From: Dipylidium caninum
Lineage: Eukaryota > Platyhelminthes > Cestoda > Cyclophyllidea > Dipylidiidae
Length of the DNA: 64,000 nt
Assembly (NCBI GenBank): GCA_017562135.1
Contig: QEYB01000388.1
Location: forward strand, 372,001-436,000
Direction of reading: 5' to 3'
In this document: one piece after another, positions 32,101-43,600 of the stretch
How positions within the stretch are numbered: position 1 is the stretch's first letter
Layout of the letters: the number at the start of each line of letters is the position of its first letter
The notes under the pieces: model-generated
Told to the model about the DNA's origin: nothing
Database searches by the model: none
Seen by the model: only the letters and a program-made list of their open reading frames with translations
Translations under genes and position numbers: made by a program

Positions 32101-34203
32101 AATGCTTAAGTAGACTAGATAATAAGCGGGAATTTAAGTGTACCTGTTAGCAAGGAGTTCGTAGTAAGTCACAATATCATCCACAAAAGTATGAAGGTGT
32201 TTTTCCACGACGGCATCCAACTAAGAGACAGTAATAAGGAAATTTTGTGAAAGAATAACAACATACACTTGCATCAAAAAATCTTCTACATACCGTAGAA
32301 ATTGTGAAACTTTGAAAAAAGAATAATTATCGAACGTGTAACGCAATCGATATGTCAGTTATCAATGCAGAAGGACCATTAATAAAGTAATAAAAGAAAC
32401 AACTATAAAGACAATTCAAAGTAACTCTCAATCTTCGCGAAACTTTGGTGTCAAAAAACGTACCCATTGAGGTAGTATAAAGAAAAAAATCGGCTCTAGA
32501 CAGTTTCTTTAAAAATCGAGCAGTAAATAGTGACTCTATAACATTAGCTTACGCTCTAGTTAAGCACGAGGTCCGTTTTTTCTCAGCACAAAGTATAAAG
32601 TAAAGCCAGAGAAATACACTCATGAATTCTAACATAAATTTGTCAAATTAATGAAACTACCAAAGAAAAATAAGACGATTTAGACCTTCATGACATAAAA
32701 AAAGCATGATGATCGAGTATTTCAGATTGTACAAACCTTCCCCGATTGCCACGAATCAATAGGGAGGATTGTTGTCAAAATACGCTCAAAAGAAGACGCC
32801 TTAATGGCTTTTGACACGTCGAGCTGTAACAAGTCGTTGATAAACTCCGCTATAGACATACGATGTCGAACAGCCTGTAAGAGAAGAGTGGGTAAATCTG
32901 GTGAAAAATACCAACTTTAAGACACAAAATGCATTAAAGAAATTTACCACAGGTGGCTGGACTTTTAATCTACTAAAAGCGCGCGGAGAAGTGGTGCGAA
33001 GAAAATCGAAATTCATTAATAGACGCTCCGTAAAACTTTTTTCCCTAACAACCGATAGAGCATATTTCTCTTCACCGATAAGAGAAAACTCTTCAACTGG
33101 AAGCCGTAGTTTTAACGGAGTCATCATGGATGTGGAGTACAAAGGAGTCATGATAGGGGTAATGTGAAGGCCCAGTGGTTTGACCAACTTTTGTTGAGCA
33201 GATCCCAAAAGGTCGAACGAAACTTGAGCCGGACGTATTTGATTAAACTTCTCCAAAGGGTCAGAGAAAGTAGCCGCATCCAATGGACACTCTTGAATTA
33301 GATCCCCCAGCTCTACTTCCTTCCACTCCGACGGTGAAATGACTTTATCATTTTTAAGTTCCGTCTGTGTCTCCTCTAGGATAGTACAAGGATCCGCAGT
33401 CCCAATTTCCGAGGTTTGCGACCCCAACACTGAAGCAATTTCAAGTGAGGATGGTGTAACACATTCAGCGACGCGTGAATTAACTGATTCTGTCTCGTAT
33501 TTGTCAATAGTTGGACTAACGGGGACAATTGAAATATCCATAGAAACAGAGTTTTCCTTCATGTTGATAGAATCGTCACTTACGTTAGTGACATCGCAAT
33601 TCATGGTAACATCTATCAATTCATCCCCTAGAGGTTTAAAATCGGAAGGTGAATGATTCGTCGCAATCTCAACAGTGCGATCTACATCCATTGAGACATC
33701 AACTAAGTTGAACGGGGGTGATAGATTGTCCACATTCTGCATGCAGGTGATATTCATATCAACATCCTCAATTTCAGCAAGCCGATAACCAATTGCGCTG
33801 AAAACATATAAACACGTTGCAAACAATAATAATAATAATGTTATGAATGCAAGGAATGTGGCTTGCCCCGTATTTGGAACAGGGTTCAGAGGGGATTGTG
33901 AGAAATGGCTAACACCAGAAACCCCCGAACCGGAAGATCCGGAACCTGAAGACTGTATTGCGCTAGGAAAGGCTGAGGAAGTGAGAATTGTATGCTACCT
34001 ATAACATTCATTTGTAAGCGAGGCAAACTCCCTAAGAGACAAAACGATAAAGTAAAAAACCAATACTGAATTTCAATCCGCTTTGAAAAAGAGACACGTT
34101 TACGTAAAGGAAGATTTTCTTTCTATGAAAAATAGAATTTAGAGAAAAGGCATTCCTTACCCCTGGGGTTTCAGAGTCAAGGAAACAGGGCGGCTTCAAG
34201 ACC
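29141..34203 (-). CDS. Coiled-coil protein, candidate KNL1/Spc105-like kinetochore scaffold
   Basis: Minus-strand exons found: 34203-34162 (VLKPPCFLDSETPG); 33797-32948 (about 283 residues, acidic and Ser/Thr-rich); 32874-32737 (HRMSIAEFINDLLQLDVSKA); 32220-32144 (LHTFVDDIVTYYELLAN); 30988-30929 (FWSTFLKTFEELSIEQ); 30285-30187; 30108-30021 (coiled coil, QLEDRISALDKGIQAKMREL); and 29238-29141 (EKIEETEAETAEVTKRE, stop). Phases agree for the last four exons and for the 33797-32144 group. The joins before 33797 and between 32144 and 30988 are unresolved, so exons are missing. An N-terminal LKPP motif, scattered MDVDRT/MDIS/MNIT (MELT-like) strings and C-terminal helices resemble KNL1. No RWD domain was seen, so the assignment is tentative. 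The first exon and start are unknown. Confidence 0.5.
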
Positions 34204-34289
34204 TGTAAAACCAGAAGTAATGATTTATCAAGTATTACCGATTTCCTGGTTTTCTCTAAAAGAGAAAAGCCCATAGTAAAGAAGTGCAA

Positions 34290-35172
34290 AAAGTGAGACG
34301 GGATCCTTTCGATAGCTCAAAGTGATAAAGATAGTAATGCAAGCGTAAACAAAAGTAAATAAGTTTTTGCGCGAGAGACAAAAATTGTCGATGAAAATCA
34401 CATTGCCTTAAAAAGTGTTGCTCGTGTAAATCAAAGACAAAAACCACCGCATTTGGTGTGCAATCAGACCTGCGTTTCAGATGCATATGTTACAATTACG
34501 CAGAAAATTGTCACGCAAATTTTCCACAAATCACAGTTATCATCACATCCACCAATAAAGGCATATGTAAAATTGTGATCACACACGGAGAGATTACCCG
34601 ACATCCGTGTTTAAAGTAACCGGGCGACAGCGAGCGTTTCGTAACTGATGTGTATAAACAAACGGGCTTTCACGACGAAAATGATTATTTTTTCCTCTCT
34701 ATCTTTACTTACCAACCTACGTCGTTACGAAAATTAATTTTTTTTTGCTTTCATCTATTTTTGTTGTAATAGGAGCTCAAGCCTACTTAAAGTGCTCTAC
34801 AACACTCCAACTCTAAATCGCAACGCATTGCCCCAACTAGCGCCCATCCCACCCACGACAGCCCCAACCACCTACACAAATTTAACGCCCCCCAACTTAA
34901 ACGATATTTGGGGCCGGCTGCCGCTACGATAAACATACCCCACGCATAAGCAACCTGCGGAAAAAAACCCGGCGTAACCTAAACCACCTCATGCACACCG
35001 ACAGGGGAAATGAGCCCCGAGCAAAAAAAGCACATCCGACAAGGAGATATTGCATTACTATATATGGCATAGAACAGGGATACATAAAATGGGGCCTCTC
35101 CAGGGCAAAGCAGGAACTAATCCTCAAGATAATGCTCACCGATCGGAACTGTAATATACAAATGGGAGGCAT
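34290..35172. other. Spacer downstream of ARS2, with a C-rich patch
   Basis: This lies between the 5' part of the coiled-coil gene and the ARS2 stop, both on the minus strand. A strand-asymmetric patch rich in C and A occupies about 34786-35030. Short frames on both strands there have no recognisable product. It may hold the ARS2 3' UTR (T/G-rich on the transcribed strand) and the promoter of the neighbouring gene. Confidence 0.35.
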
Positions 35173-38100
35173 TTAAAACCCATCATTACCGGGGTCATCC
35201 AAATCATTATAAGAAACGACACCTCGACCTCCGGATCTTTGCCTACAAAACAAAAATAGGCTACAAGTGACCGATCACAAATGCCATGGCAGCATAAAAG
35301 CGGCAATATAATTACTTACCCATCCCCAGGATAAGGTCTTTTGCGGCTGTTATATTCTTTAAACCCTCCCCCTCCTCGAGGACTTCCACCACGTCCTCCA
35401 GTCAGTCCGGCAAGGGCGTAAATTTCAGCTGGATTGGCATTGCTATAGATTGCCGCAGCCGCTGATGCCGCCGCCGCAGCCGCCATTGCATGGTGACTGC
35501 CATCACCCCCGAAGTAATCCTAAAATCCAAGTGAGATTGTAACTAGCCTCGAGTGAACACTGTATCGCAAGCAATGCCACACTCACACGTCGACCGTAAG
35601 GGATCGAAGTATTCCGATAGCCACCGACGCCGCCACCACGGTAAGTAGTGCCAGTTCGGAAACTAGTATTTAAGTTACGGCCGCGCATTCCAGGAGGGTC
35701 TCCAATGGGACCAACAGAAGTCGGCGGAGGGTAAAATCGGCTTATGAGGTGACGCGGAGCTTCCGGTAAGGCGGGACGCTTAGGATCCCGTAAAAAGTTG
35801 TTGAAAAGAGAGCCTGCAAAAGAGGTTCTGTGATGAACTCATATTTACGTTAATTTAAGCGAGATTAAATTGGATATAAAAGTTCGCACATTGATGCGGT
35901 ATACATTGAATGTAGTTATCTTACGTTGTCCTTTTTGGCCGCCTCCACTTTTTCCATGTGTTTGTTGAGAATATGTTTTCGAACAAACACCGGTTCACGA
36001 AACTTCTTATCCGATAAAGGACACACCCAAACTACTTTGCAACTAAAATATATCATATTGGAGATAACCCAGCCGATAAATAAGAAAAAGGATTCAGCTA
36101 CTTACGGCTTTTTTTTGCTGGTGCGCTTCAGGATATTCGCTTCAATGAAGTCCTCAGCAGCCTTCTCAGGGTCCCGTGCACCAAGAATCGCGATTTCTTC
36201 ATCCGTCAATTCACGAGGCACGTCTAGTAAATTGGCCACTTTTTCATTGAATACCTGAAATGGAAGAAAACATATAGAATCTGCGTCCAAAAAAGTGGAA
36301 TATAGACGAAAGAACCTACACTAATGTAATCGTTGACCTCTTGTAGCGTAACAGTGGGTGCAGGGCAAGTGCGGCAATCTAAGGTGCCACGAACATGAAA
36401 TATACCACAACGATGAGGCATCAAATCTTCGAGCTGATATAACGTCGCAGCATAATAATCAATTGAATAGACAATACGAAGATAAATTATAAGACGATCA
36501 AGAGCTCGAAGGAGAGATGGGTCTGTCTCGATAGGTGTAGAGGAAACCGTCTTTTCGCCATCCCCATCAGCCAAATCAAGCGGCCTAGAGGAATTCCGAT
36601 CTGAACAAATCAGTGAAAAGTGTATTCTGGAGAATTGAAGGGACGTTTAAACAAGTCAAACTCACTCAACATAGCCTCTTCTTCAGAAGCAGTCTCATCA
36701 ACCAAAAAATCAGTCAAATTACGCATCAGAGGATTGGCAGAAAAAACTCCAGGCAAACCTGGAACTGGGCAAGCGTTAGTAACGGCATCACCCTCCTCTT
36801 CGCCAGGTAATGACCAAAGGCTGTGTTTCGCATCTAATTGTGCAACAAGGCGGGACGCAATCCGCAAATCATTGCGCATCACTGGTTTGTGTCGCGTTAA
36901 CACTGCGGAAACTGGCCGAATCCGCTGCGCTAGATCACGATTTACAGTAGCACAGAGGTCATTCGAATCCTTTCCCTGTTGCCACTTTTCGCGCAAAACA
37001 GGATTTGTGTTGAGGGCCCAGCAGACCTTTTTAATATTCACAGTGGGTTCATAGGTGGCCCAAGCGTGCCTTGTAAACCGACGCTCCGGCATGGGATCAT
37101 AGATGGCAAGTCGAATAAACCCAGGCTGTGAGGAGCACATCTCTTCCAATTCTTTCCGCGTTATGGTTGGGGGTAAGCATCTGAAAAATATCGACGCAGT
37201 TCTATGAAGATCATTTCTTGGAGACTGGCGCCTAGAACCATTCTGTTGTTCGATTTCTGTTGTTACAGGACATCCCAGAACACCTCCATCATCTGTAGGG
37301 TTTTCTGGAATTTCTAGCTTCGGTAATGAAGTTTCTTCCTCTTCTTTTTTAACGTTTTTATCCACATCGTCGCAATCTTTGTTTTCATTGTCAACTTTTA
37401 CATGACCTATAACGGCAAATAATGGTGAGACGTACCAATAACGAGTAACGTCAATGATTTCAAAAAATACATAACGAGAAACCAACTGTATAACGAAGAT
37501 TGCCTGTCTTCGTTATCTGATTCCTTGGTATCTCCACCATAATCTTCCTCTTCCTCGTGAGCTAGTTCATTCCCTTTCGGTTTCTCTTCTGATTCGCTTT
37601 CACTGCTCACTCCAGTCCAGTCATTAGTAACCGGTGCTTGTTCATTCTTTGCTTCCACAGTTTTCACTATAGAACCAGCGTCTGCGGTAGATTTACGATT
37701 ATCCGCATCTTCATCAGAGAAATCCGATTCCTCTCCGTGGGCTTTTAAACCACTTTGAGGAGAGTTTACCTAACATAAATCACCGGCATTGGGTTAAAAC
37801 AGACACGTCTCTCTAACCACATATCATCGATAACCCACCTTCCCTTTTGAAGTACCACCATCATCACCCGTAGATTCAGGCTTGTCTAATATGGCAAGAT
37901 CACCATCAGTGCCGCCGTTCAACTTTATGACAACTGCGTCCATTAGTTTAATCAAATTTGTTGAATTTTCAAGATCAACCGATTGGTTGTCGATCATACC
38001 CTTGTCAAACAGATCTAGGAAAACATCAAGACGCTGACGAACATTTTTGGCAATCTGTTCACGAGTATCATCAATGAAATCAGGATGATACTTTTCCCGA

Positions 38101-38630
38101 AGCCTAAAATTATGCACAAAATAAAACGGCAAACAAAAAAAGAATCACAGACAAAAAACGTACCACTCCTCATTTTTATGCGTCTCAAAGAATTCCTCGA
38201 TATAGCGTTTATTAAAGGCCTCTTTGTATTCTTTATACTTTGCTACAGCTTCATCGTCCGTAATTAAGTCGTCGAGGGGCTCAAGAAACCGCTTAAAAGG
38301 CATCAGCGGTGGTCTATAGTTCAACTCATCATCAAGGGAATCTTTTCTTCCATCTCGTGATCGGTAGGCTGGACGATGATCCTCATTCCAATCACGGCGA
38401 GGTCTTTTATTCGGCACTTCGCCACCAAAAGGGCGATCTCGGGGACCAACGAAAGGTCGATAATCGGAAATACGGCGATCAGGCCGAGATCGAGGGGCAT
38501 TAGAATGTCCGCCACCTACTCGATCTTCAAAGGGTTCACGTTTTTCCCTCCGGCCATCTGCATCGCTTCGTTCGCGTCGAAACTTATCTCTCGTTCTTCG
38601 CAAATCGTTGTCATCATCCGAATCACCCAT
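35173..38630 (-). CDS. SRRT: ARS2 / Serrate RNA effector protein
   Basis: Nuclear adaptor that links the cap-binding complex to RNA processing and decay. Ten minus-strand exons give about 932 residues in consistent phase: 38630-38164, 38103-37839, 37769-37487, 37406-36666, 36600-36320, 36254-36106, 36042-35925, 35813-35589, 35519-35320 and 35242-35173. The start [20 protein letters not shown] is the family's. The N-terminal domain has [19 protein letters not shown] and KYHPDFIDD. An acidic linker follows, then the atypical RRM ([36 protein letters not shown]), the helical [15 protein letters not shown] and [12 protein letters not shown] segments, and a C2H2-type finger ([20 protein letters not shown]). 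The last exons are Gly/Arg-rich with an alanine run, ending [10 protein letters not shown], close to the conserved C-terminus that contacts the cap-binding complex. The intron 3 donor (GTTGGT) is weak. Confidence 0.95.
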
Positions 38631-40693
38631 GATGTCTAGAAGTATAACAAAAGCGCAAGCTCCACCAGAAGTCCAGATTATTGGAATCATTATAATATAG
38701 TGACAATAGTAGACGTAAGTCTCTTAACTCACCATCGGGAGGGGGAAATTTCAGTTCCCTAGATCACGAACGTAATTGGGACATGCGTATCAAAGTGTTT
38801 ATTTCGGGTGGAATATTTATTTTACGTAAGGATCGCATTAATGACGTCAGATACGACAATAGGAGTAAATTTTTTGACGGTAAGTACGCAGGATATCGAG
38901 GTACCCCAGCGCCAAATAACATACCTTCCACAAAACTAGCCAAATGGCAGTGTAGAGGACGCATCTCCATAAATTTAAACAAAACGTCATTGGTTAATTT
39001 AGGGACTTATAAAACGCTGGTTCTTCAAAAAGAGGGCGCGTATACAGAAGTAATTTTATTATTGGCTTTTGAAAACATAGAGGTAGGCGCCGCATCCCAA
39101 CTGCTATCGGTAATAATTGTCCGGTTATTTTTAAGTACCATGACGACTCCAATGATTTGATAATTCGCTATGATCATAAGTCTACAAACATCTTTAAGAG
39201 GCTACAACAAGGCAAGGTGGTAAGAGATTAACGTTTTCTTAATGAAAGCGATTGCAGCGACAACGAGTTTCTGATAATGGTAGAATACTAACTCATAAAC
39301 TTTCCGACCTTCAACCCTGGGTGACCAACTTTTCCAGCACTAAAGTTACGCCGCGTTTTTCTTTACTGGTATAATGTCCAAATGCAGAGTGGCCAGAAAG
39401 CATACCCTTTCGTGAAATGTTTTTGGAATCGTCTTAATTTATTCACATGCCTCTTTCTATAACCCCATGAGAGGTTCCGAAGTAGCTGCTTTTACTTTCA
39501 TATGCCTCAATCCCTAAAAGTTGAGCGTATTGTCACTGCGAATTTCATGTATTTAGTGAAGTAGGAGGGAATCCTCCAAGTTTTTTTAATTCACAATGAA
39601 AAGTCAAACGAGTAAGAAGAGCCGCATTTTATTACCTACTTTGCAATTTATTAAAGCCGTTTCAACTAGGTTTTTGGTGTGGTGACTTGAGCGTTCTCGC
39701 GTTACACGTTAGTTCCAGGGCGCCGAAAAGAAATCGTGAAATCACTTTGTTCAGCTTGATGAAAAGTAAACCCGATGCTTGGTTTCATACAAGAATATGT
39801 TGTTCTTTAGAAGCCTTTAAGAGTCTTTTGTTTAAACCTATCATATTATTACCTTCACCCCACTGTACCTACGGGTTCCGTTATCTCCCACCTAGATTTG
39901 TATGCCACAGAAGTTAATTACGACCGCGTGACAATGCTCATGTCAGAGAAAGAATAATAGTCTCGTTGAATACGGAGTTACCGTGTTGTCTGAGGAAAAT
40001 GGAGGCCCTTACGTCTCCTATATCCCTTAAATATGCTTCTGAACACAGAGTACGTCGTCTCTATAAAATGCCGTCTCACCCCGAGAACTGAGAGATAGCA
40101 GGATTCCTGTACTTTTGCGCTGATCAAGTGTGAGCCACTATACATGTTCACACATTGCCCGCTGTAAATTCGATTCGAAAATATATTTTCGTATTTGGTA
40201 ACACAAGTAGATGTGCTACTCAGCGAAGCTTCATTGAATTCAAACACTACACTTTTATATTTTGCCTTACGAGAACATAAATCTTTGTAAATTTCATAGA
40301 AGTTTCAACCGTAACAACAAAACTTGCATGTTTGCTGGAATGTGGCACCACATAAACTAACTGTGAATGAGATCGTGGGAAGAAAATTTGATTGCTTTCC
40401 GATTTGCTTAATAGAAAATCACTGAAGGGCTCCCGAGCGCTGTAGAATGCGTACTATTTCAAACTCTCAGACTCGTTTCTTTTGGATCGGTTTAAACTAC
40501 CCGTCATTTCATCACTCCATTTAGGCCAAATGAGTGGAAGGAGAATCGCCTGTCTGCCGTTCATCTCTACTTCATAACTAACCTTAATTCGAAAGCATCC
40601 TAGGTTCTCTCCCAACCCGACTCTCTTCCCTCTTCAACAAAGAAAAGGAGTAAAATTGACGAATTAGAAAACCGCGTAATTAATAAAAATTTT
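38631..40693. other. Upstream of ARS2: possible 5' UTR exons; otherwise empty
   Basis: On the minus strand a short segment with splice signals lies at about 38753-38728 (AG acceptor, GTGAGT donor), and another exon-like piece ends at a GTATGT near 38930. They could be 5' UTR exons of ARS2, since an in-frame path into ATG 38630 meets a stop. From 39000 to 40690 no coding signal was recognised. Confidence 0.35.
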
Positions 40694-43600
40694 TCATGAG
40701 TAAAATAACTCCACCAACTGTCTCTTTGTATCCTCTGGATCGACAACCGTATGACCGATAGTTCGCGGATGAGAAAATATCTCGTAGTCATTGCCACCCT
40801 GTCAGGGAAAAATATGAATTTGTGGTCAGATCAACAGGTAAATTCCCACTGATTAATGAGGCTGTTTAGCCATTGTGTCAGCAGAAACCACGAGAAATGA
40901 ATAGTCTCGAAAAAACAAAGGTAATAGGAACTGGTATACACTTGCTCGACTCTTGTAAAATTGCGTCTTTTGAGAGTTGGGGCAGTATTTCCAGGCCCCA
41001 AACACCTCGTCTCACCAAGTAAAATATCTCGTCTTCACAATTTGCTTTCCTTTCAAAATCCAATATTTGGTGATTTTTAAACTCATATCATCGCTAAGCC
41101 TCGTTTTATTTCATCATACGAGAAACGCGGCACCGGGGAATCATGATCAACTCAAAATAACCGGTTGATTTAGCCTTGTTGTGGAACTTCTGCACATTAA
41201 AATTAACTAGGCAACTACCACGAATAAAATTTAAATCGCATGGGAAGGCTCAAACAACATCATTAAACATCAAATCTTGTCCCATAGTCTGGACGAATGC
41301 GGAAACGACAATCAAACAAAAAAAATAAATAAGCCGGTGTGCATTACTCCCATTTATCTCAGAGGAAATGATAAATTCCCATTTCATTCAACGGTTATTA
41401 AAATACTGACTACTGAATTTAGGCATTTCCTGACGGAAGGCTTAGGGTAAATCTTAAAATGTGGAGTTACGAAATTACGTAGTACGGCAGAGATATAAAA
41501 ACTCTGAGGAGGATTGAAAAATTAGTTTTTTTAACTTTACATCAAGATAGCATGACTTGTCAAAAAGTCTGGCACTTCAGTCGTGTTAGAGAGAAAAAAG
41601 CCGTTCACATGGTGCAAGACATTGGCGATGACCTATTAAGTTATCACTTATTGGGAGGTAATAGCCCACACAACCAAATGTCAGGGTATAAGTTAAAAAT
41701 GGCAAACTAACAGCTTACTTCCATTGTTTTATCTCCAAAGAAGTGAATAATCTTATAATCATCGAGGAATTGGAGGCAGAAACACTTGTCCCAGCCTTTG
41801 GGAAAGATGTCAATGCTGATTTGTCCACCGATGGAAAATTGCAGTCCATAATCGCCAAACTCTTGACGCAGTACTTCCACCATTTCTTCGCGAATTTTGT
41901 GAACCTACAAACAGATCCAGAGTTTATAATCCTGACAAAGTGGTCGCAGCGGTTGGATCTACTAGCTTCTGCTAAACAAAACGAACGATGCATTTCGTAT
42001 TGAAATTGTCCCCACCAACGAAAAAAACCAAAAATAAGAACATTTGGAAGGAAGAATGACGGGAACTTATAGCAGTCCGAACGTATAAGCGATCAGCTTA
42101 TAACTCGACTAAGTAGTAGTTGCTTCCTTACACGGCAAGTGGAAGGAGATAAGGCGGGATTACTGTAGCGACTCAATCCAAATAATGGCTTAATAACAAC
42201 GGAGTTGGTTAGAGACGAAAATTTTCACCACTTTGCATCGATAACAAGGGAGATAGCGAATGACATTTCCGTGAACAATGTGGTAAAAATCAGAGTTAAA
42301 TAATGGACAGCGAACGGAATATAATTGGACTATTAACGAAACACATAGTAGCAGTAGCATTTGACCATTTCCTCAAACGAATTTGAGTTTTTCTCCTCAG
42401 ATTAAGAACAAATCCGCCAAAGTCGTGTGTGGTTTAGTAATTACTTATAGGGTAAACAAACATCTACCTGATGATAGCAGTCAATGGATATTTTGGTGGT
42501 AAAAAAACGCTGTCCCTCATATATGCATGCGTTAATTGTCTAAGGAAAATGTATGAAGAATCATTATTAACAAATAGCCGCGTTTTGCGAAGGATATGAC
42601 TGAGTTCACGACTTAAAGAGAGGCTCGATTCTTCTTACCATTCTCGTCCAACACTTATATAACCTCTTGATTTCTCTACTGATATTGACTACATCACCAA
42701 GAGAAATAAAATTCCTGCTTATTGATACAGATCCACTGACTGCCATGAGTGAATCATTGGACCTAACTTAGTTAACAATGTGTCAAAATACCTCGAAGTG
42801 GATAATGTTAGAAATAAAGGCAAAAGTAACCATAAGAAAGTGAATTTGGTGTTCAAATTAGATTATTCCACCATGGATAAATGTAACCACCTTATGAACT
42901 CACGAGGGGTACACGAAAACTTTTAAGAAATATGGCTTTTACCTAATTATCATGCGTCCTTTACAGCGTGCGAATGATATGGGCGAAATGCAGTACATCT
43001 TACATTGTCTTTGGATTGGTGGCGACGACTACACAACAGCGGTTATATAAGGCCACCGGAATGTTAATTCCGTCTTGATAATAAGACAAAATCATTTTTG
43101 ATATTGTTAATATACTTAATTCAATAATACGTCATAAATTTTGCTGACTTTTTGCCAGCGTGAGGGCTATTCGCATATGGTATTTTTGATAAAATTTTCA
43201 TCTTTTGAAGCAAAAAACGAACCAGCGCTTATTTCATACTTTAGAAACTTTTAACTTTCTTGCATTCCAAAAGTTTCGTAAGGACAAAAACAAGTGAGAC
43301 TCGAAGGGTTCCAAGTCCGAGGAATAAGGTGAAAGCGAGAAAATTTCCCAGCCTCGTTCTGGAATTTTTTACAAGTGTCCATACCGCCATGCGTCCTGGC
43401 ATTATCATAATACAGTGTGACGTCCTTCTTCAACATCGTCGGCCTCCCTTCTTGGGTTGTTGTCTTTAAATCATCAAGTTCCTGACAAAGCTTCTCCTAA
43501 TTTAAATTTTCCTCAGGTTTTAAGAACGAATAATGCATTGAATCCCGAGTATCCCACTATATATACATTCTCTTATTCAGAATCACCTTTAGTTAAGCGT

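Noticed and set aside
33826..33900. Possible membrane helix upstream of the long exon of the coiled-coil gene
   Set aside because: The hydrophobic frame arises from reading through an intron; a TTTTCAG acceptor lies at 33798-33804, just before the exon.
38783..39160. 125-codon plus-strand frame upstream of ARS2
   Set aside because: No recognisable motif, no splice partners and biased composition; the minus strand is at least as likely to be exonic here.
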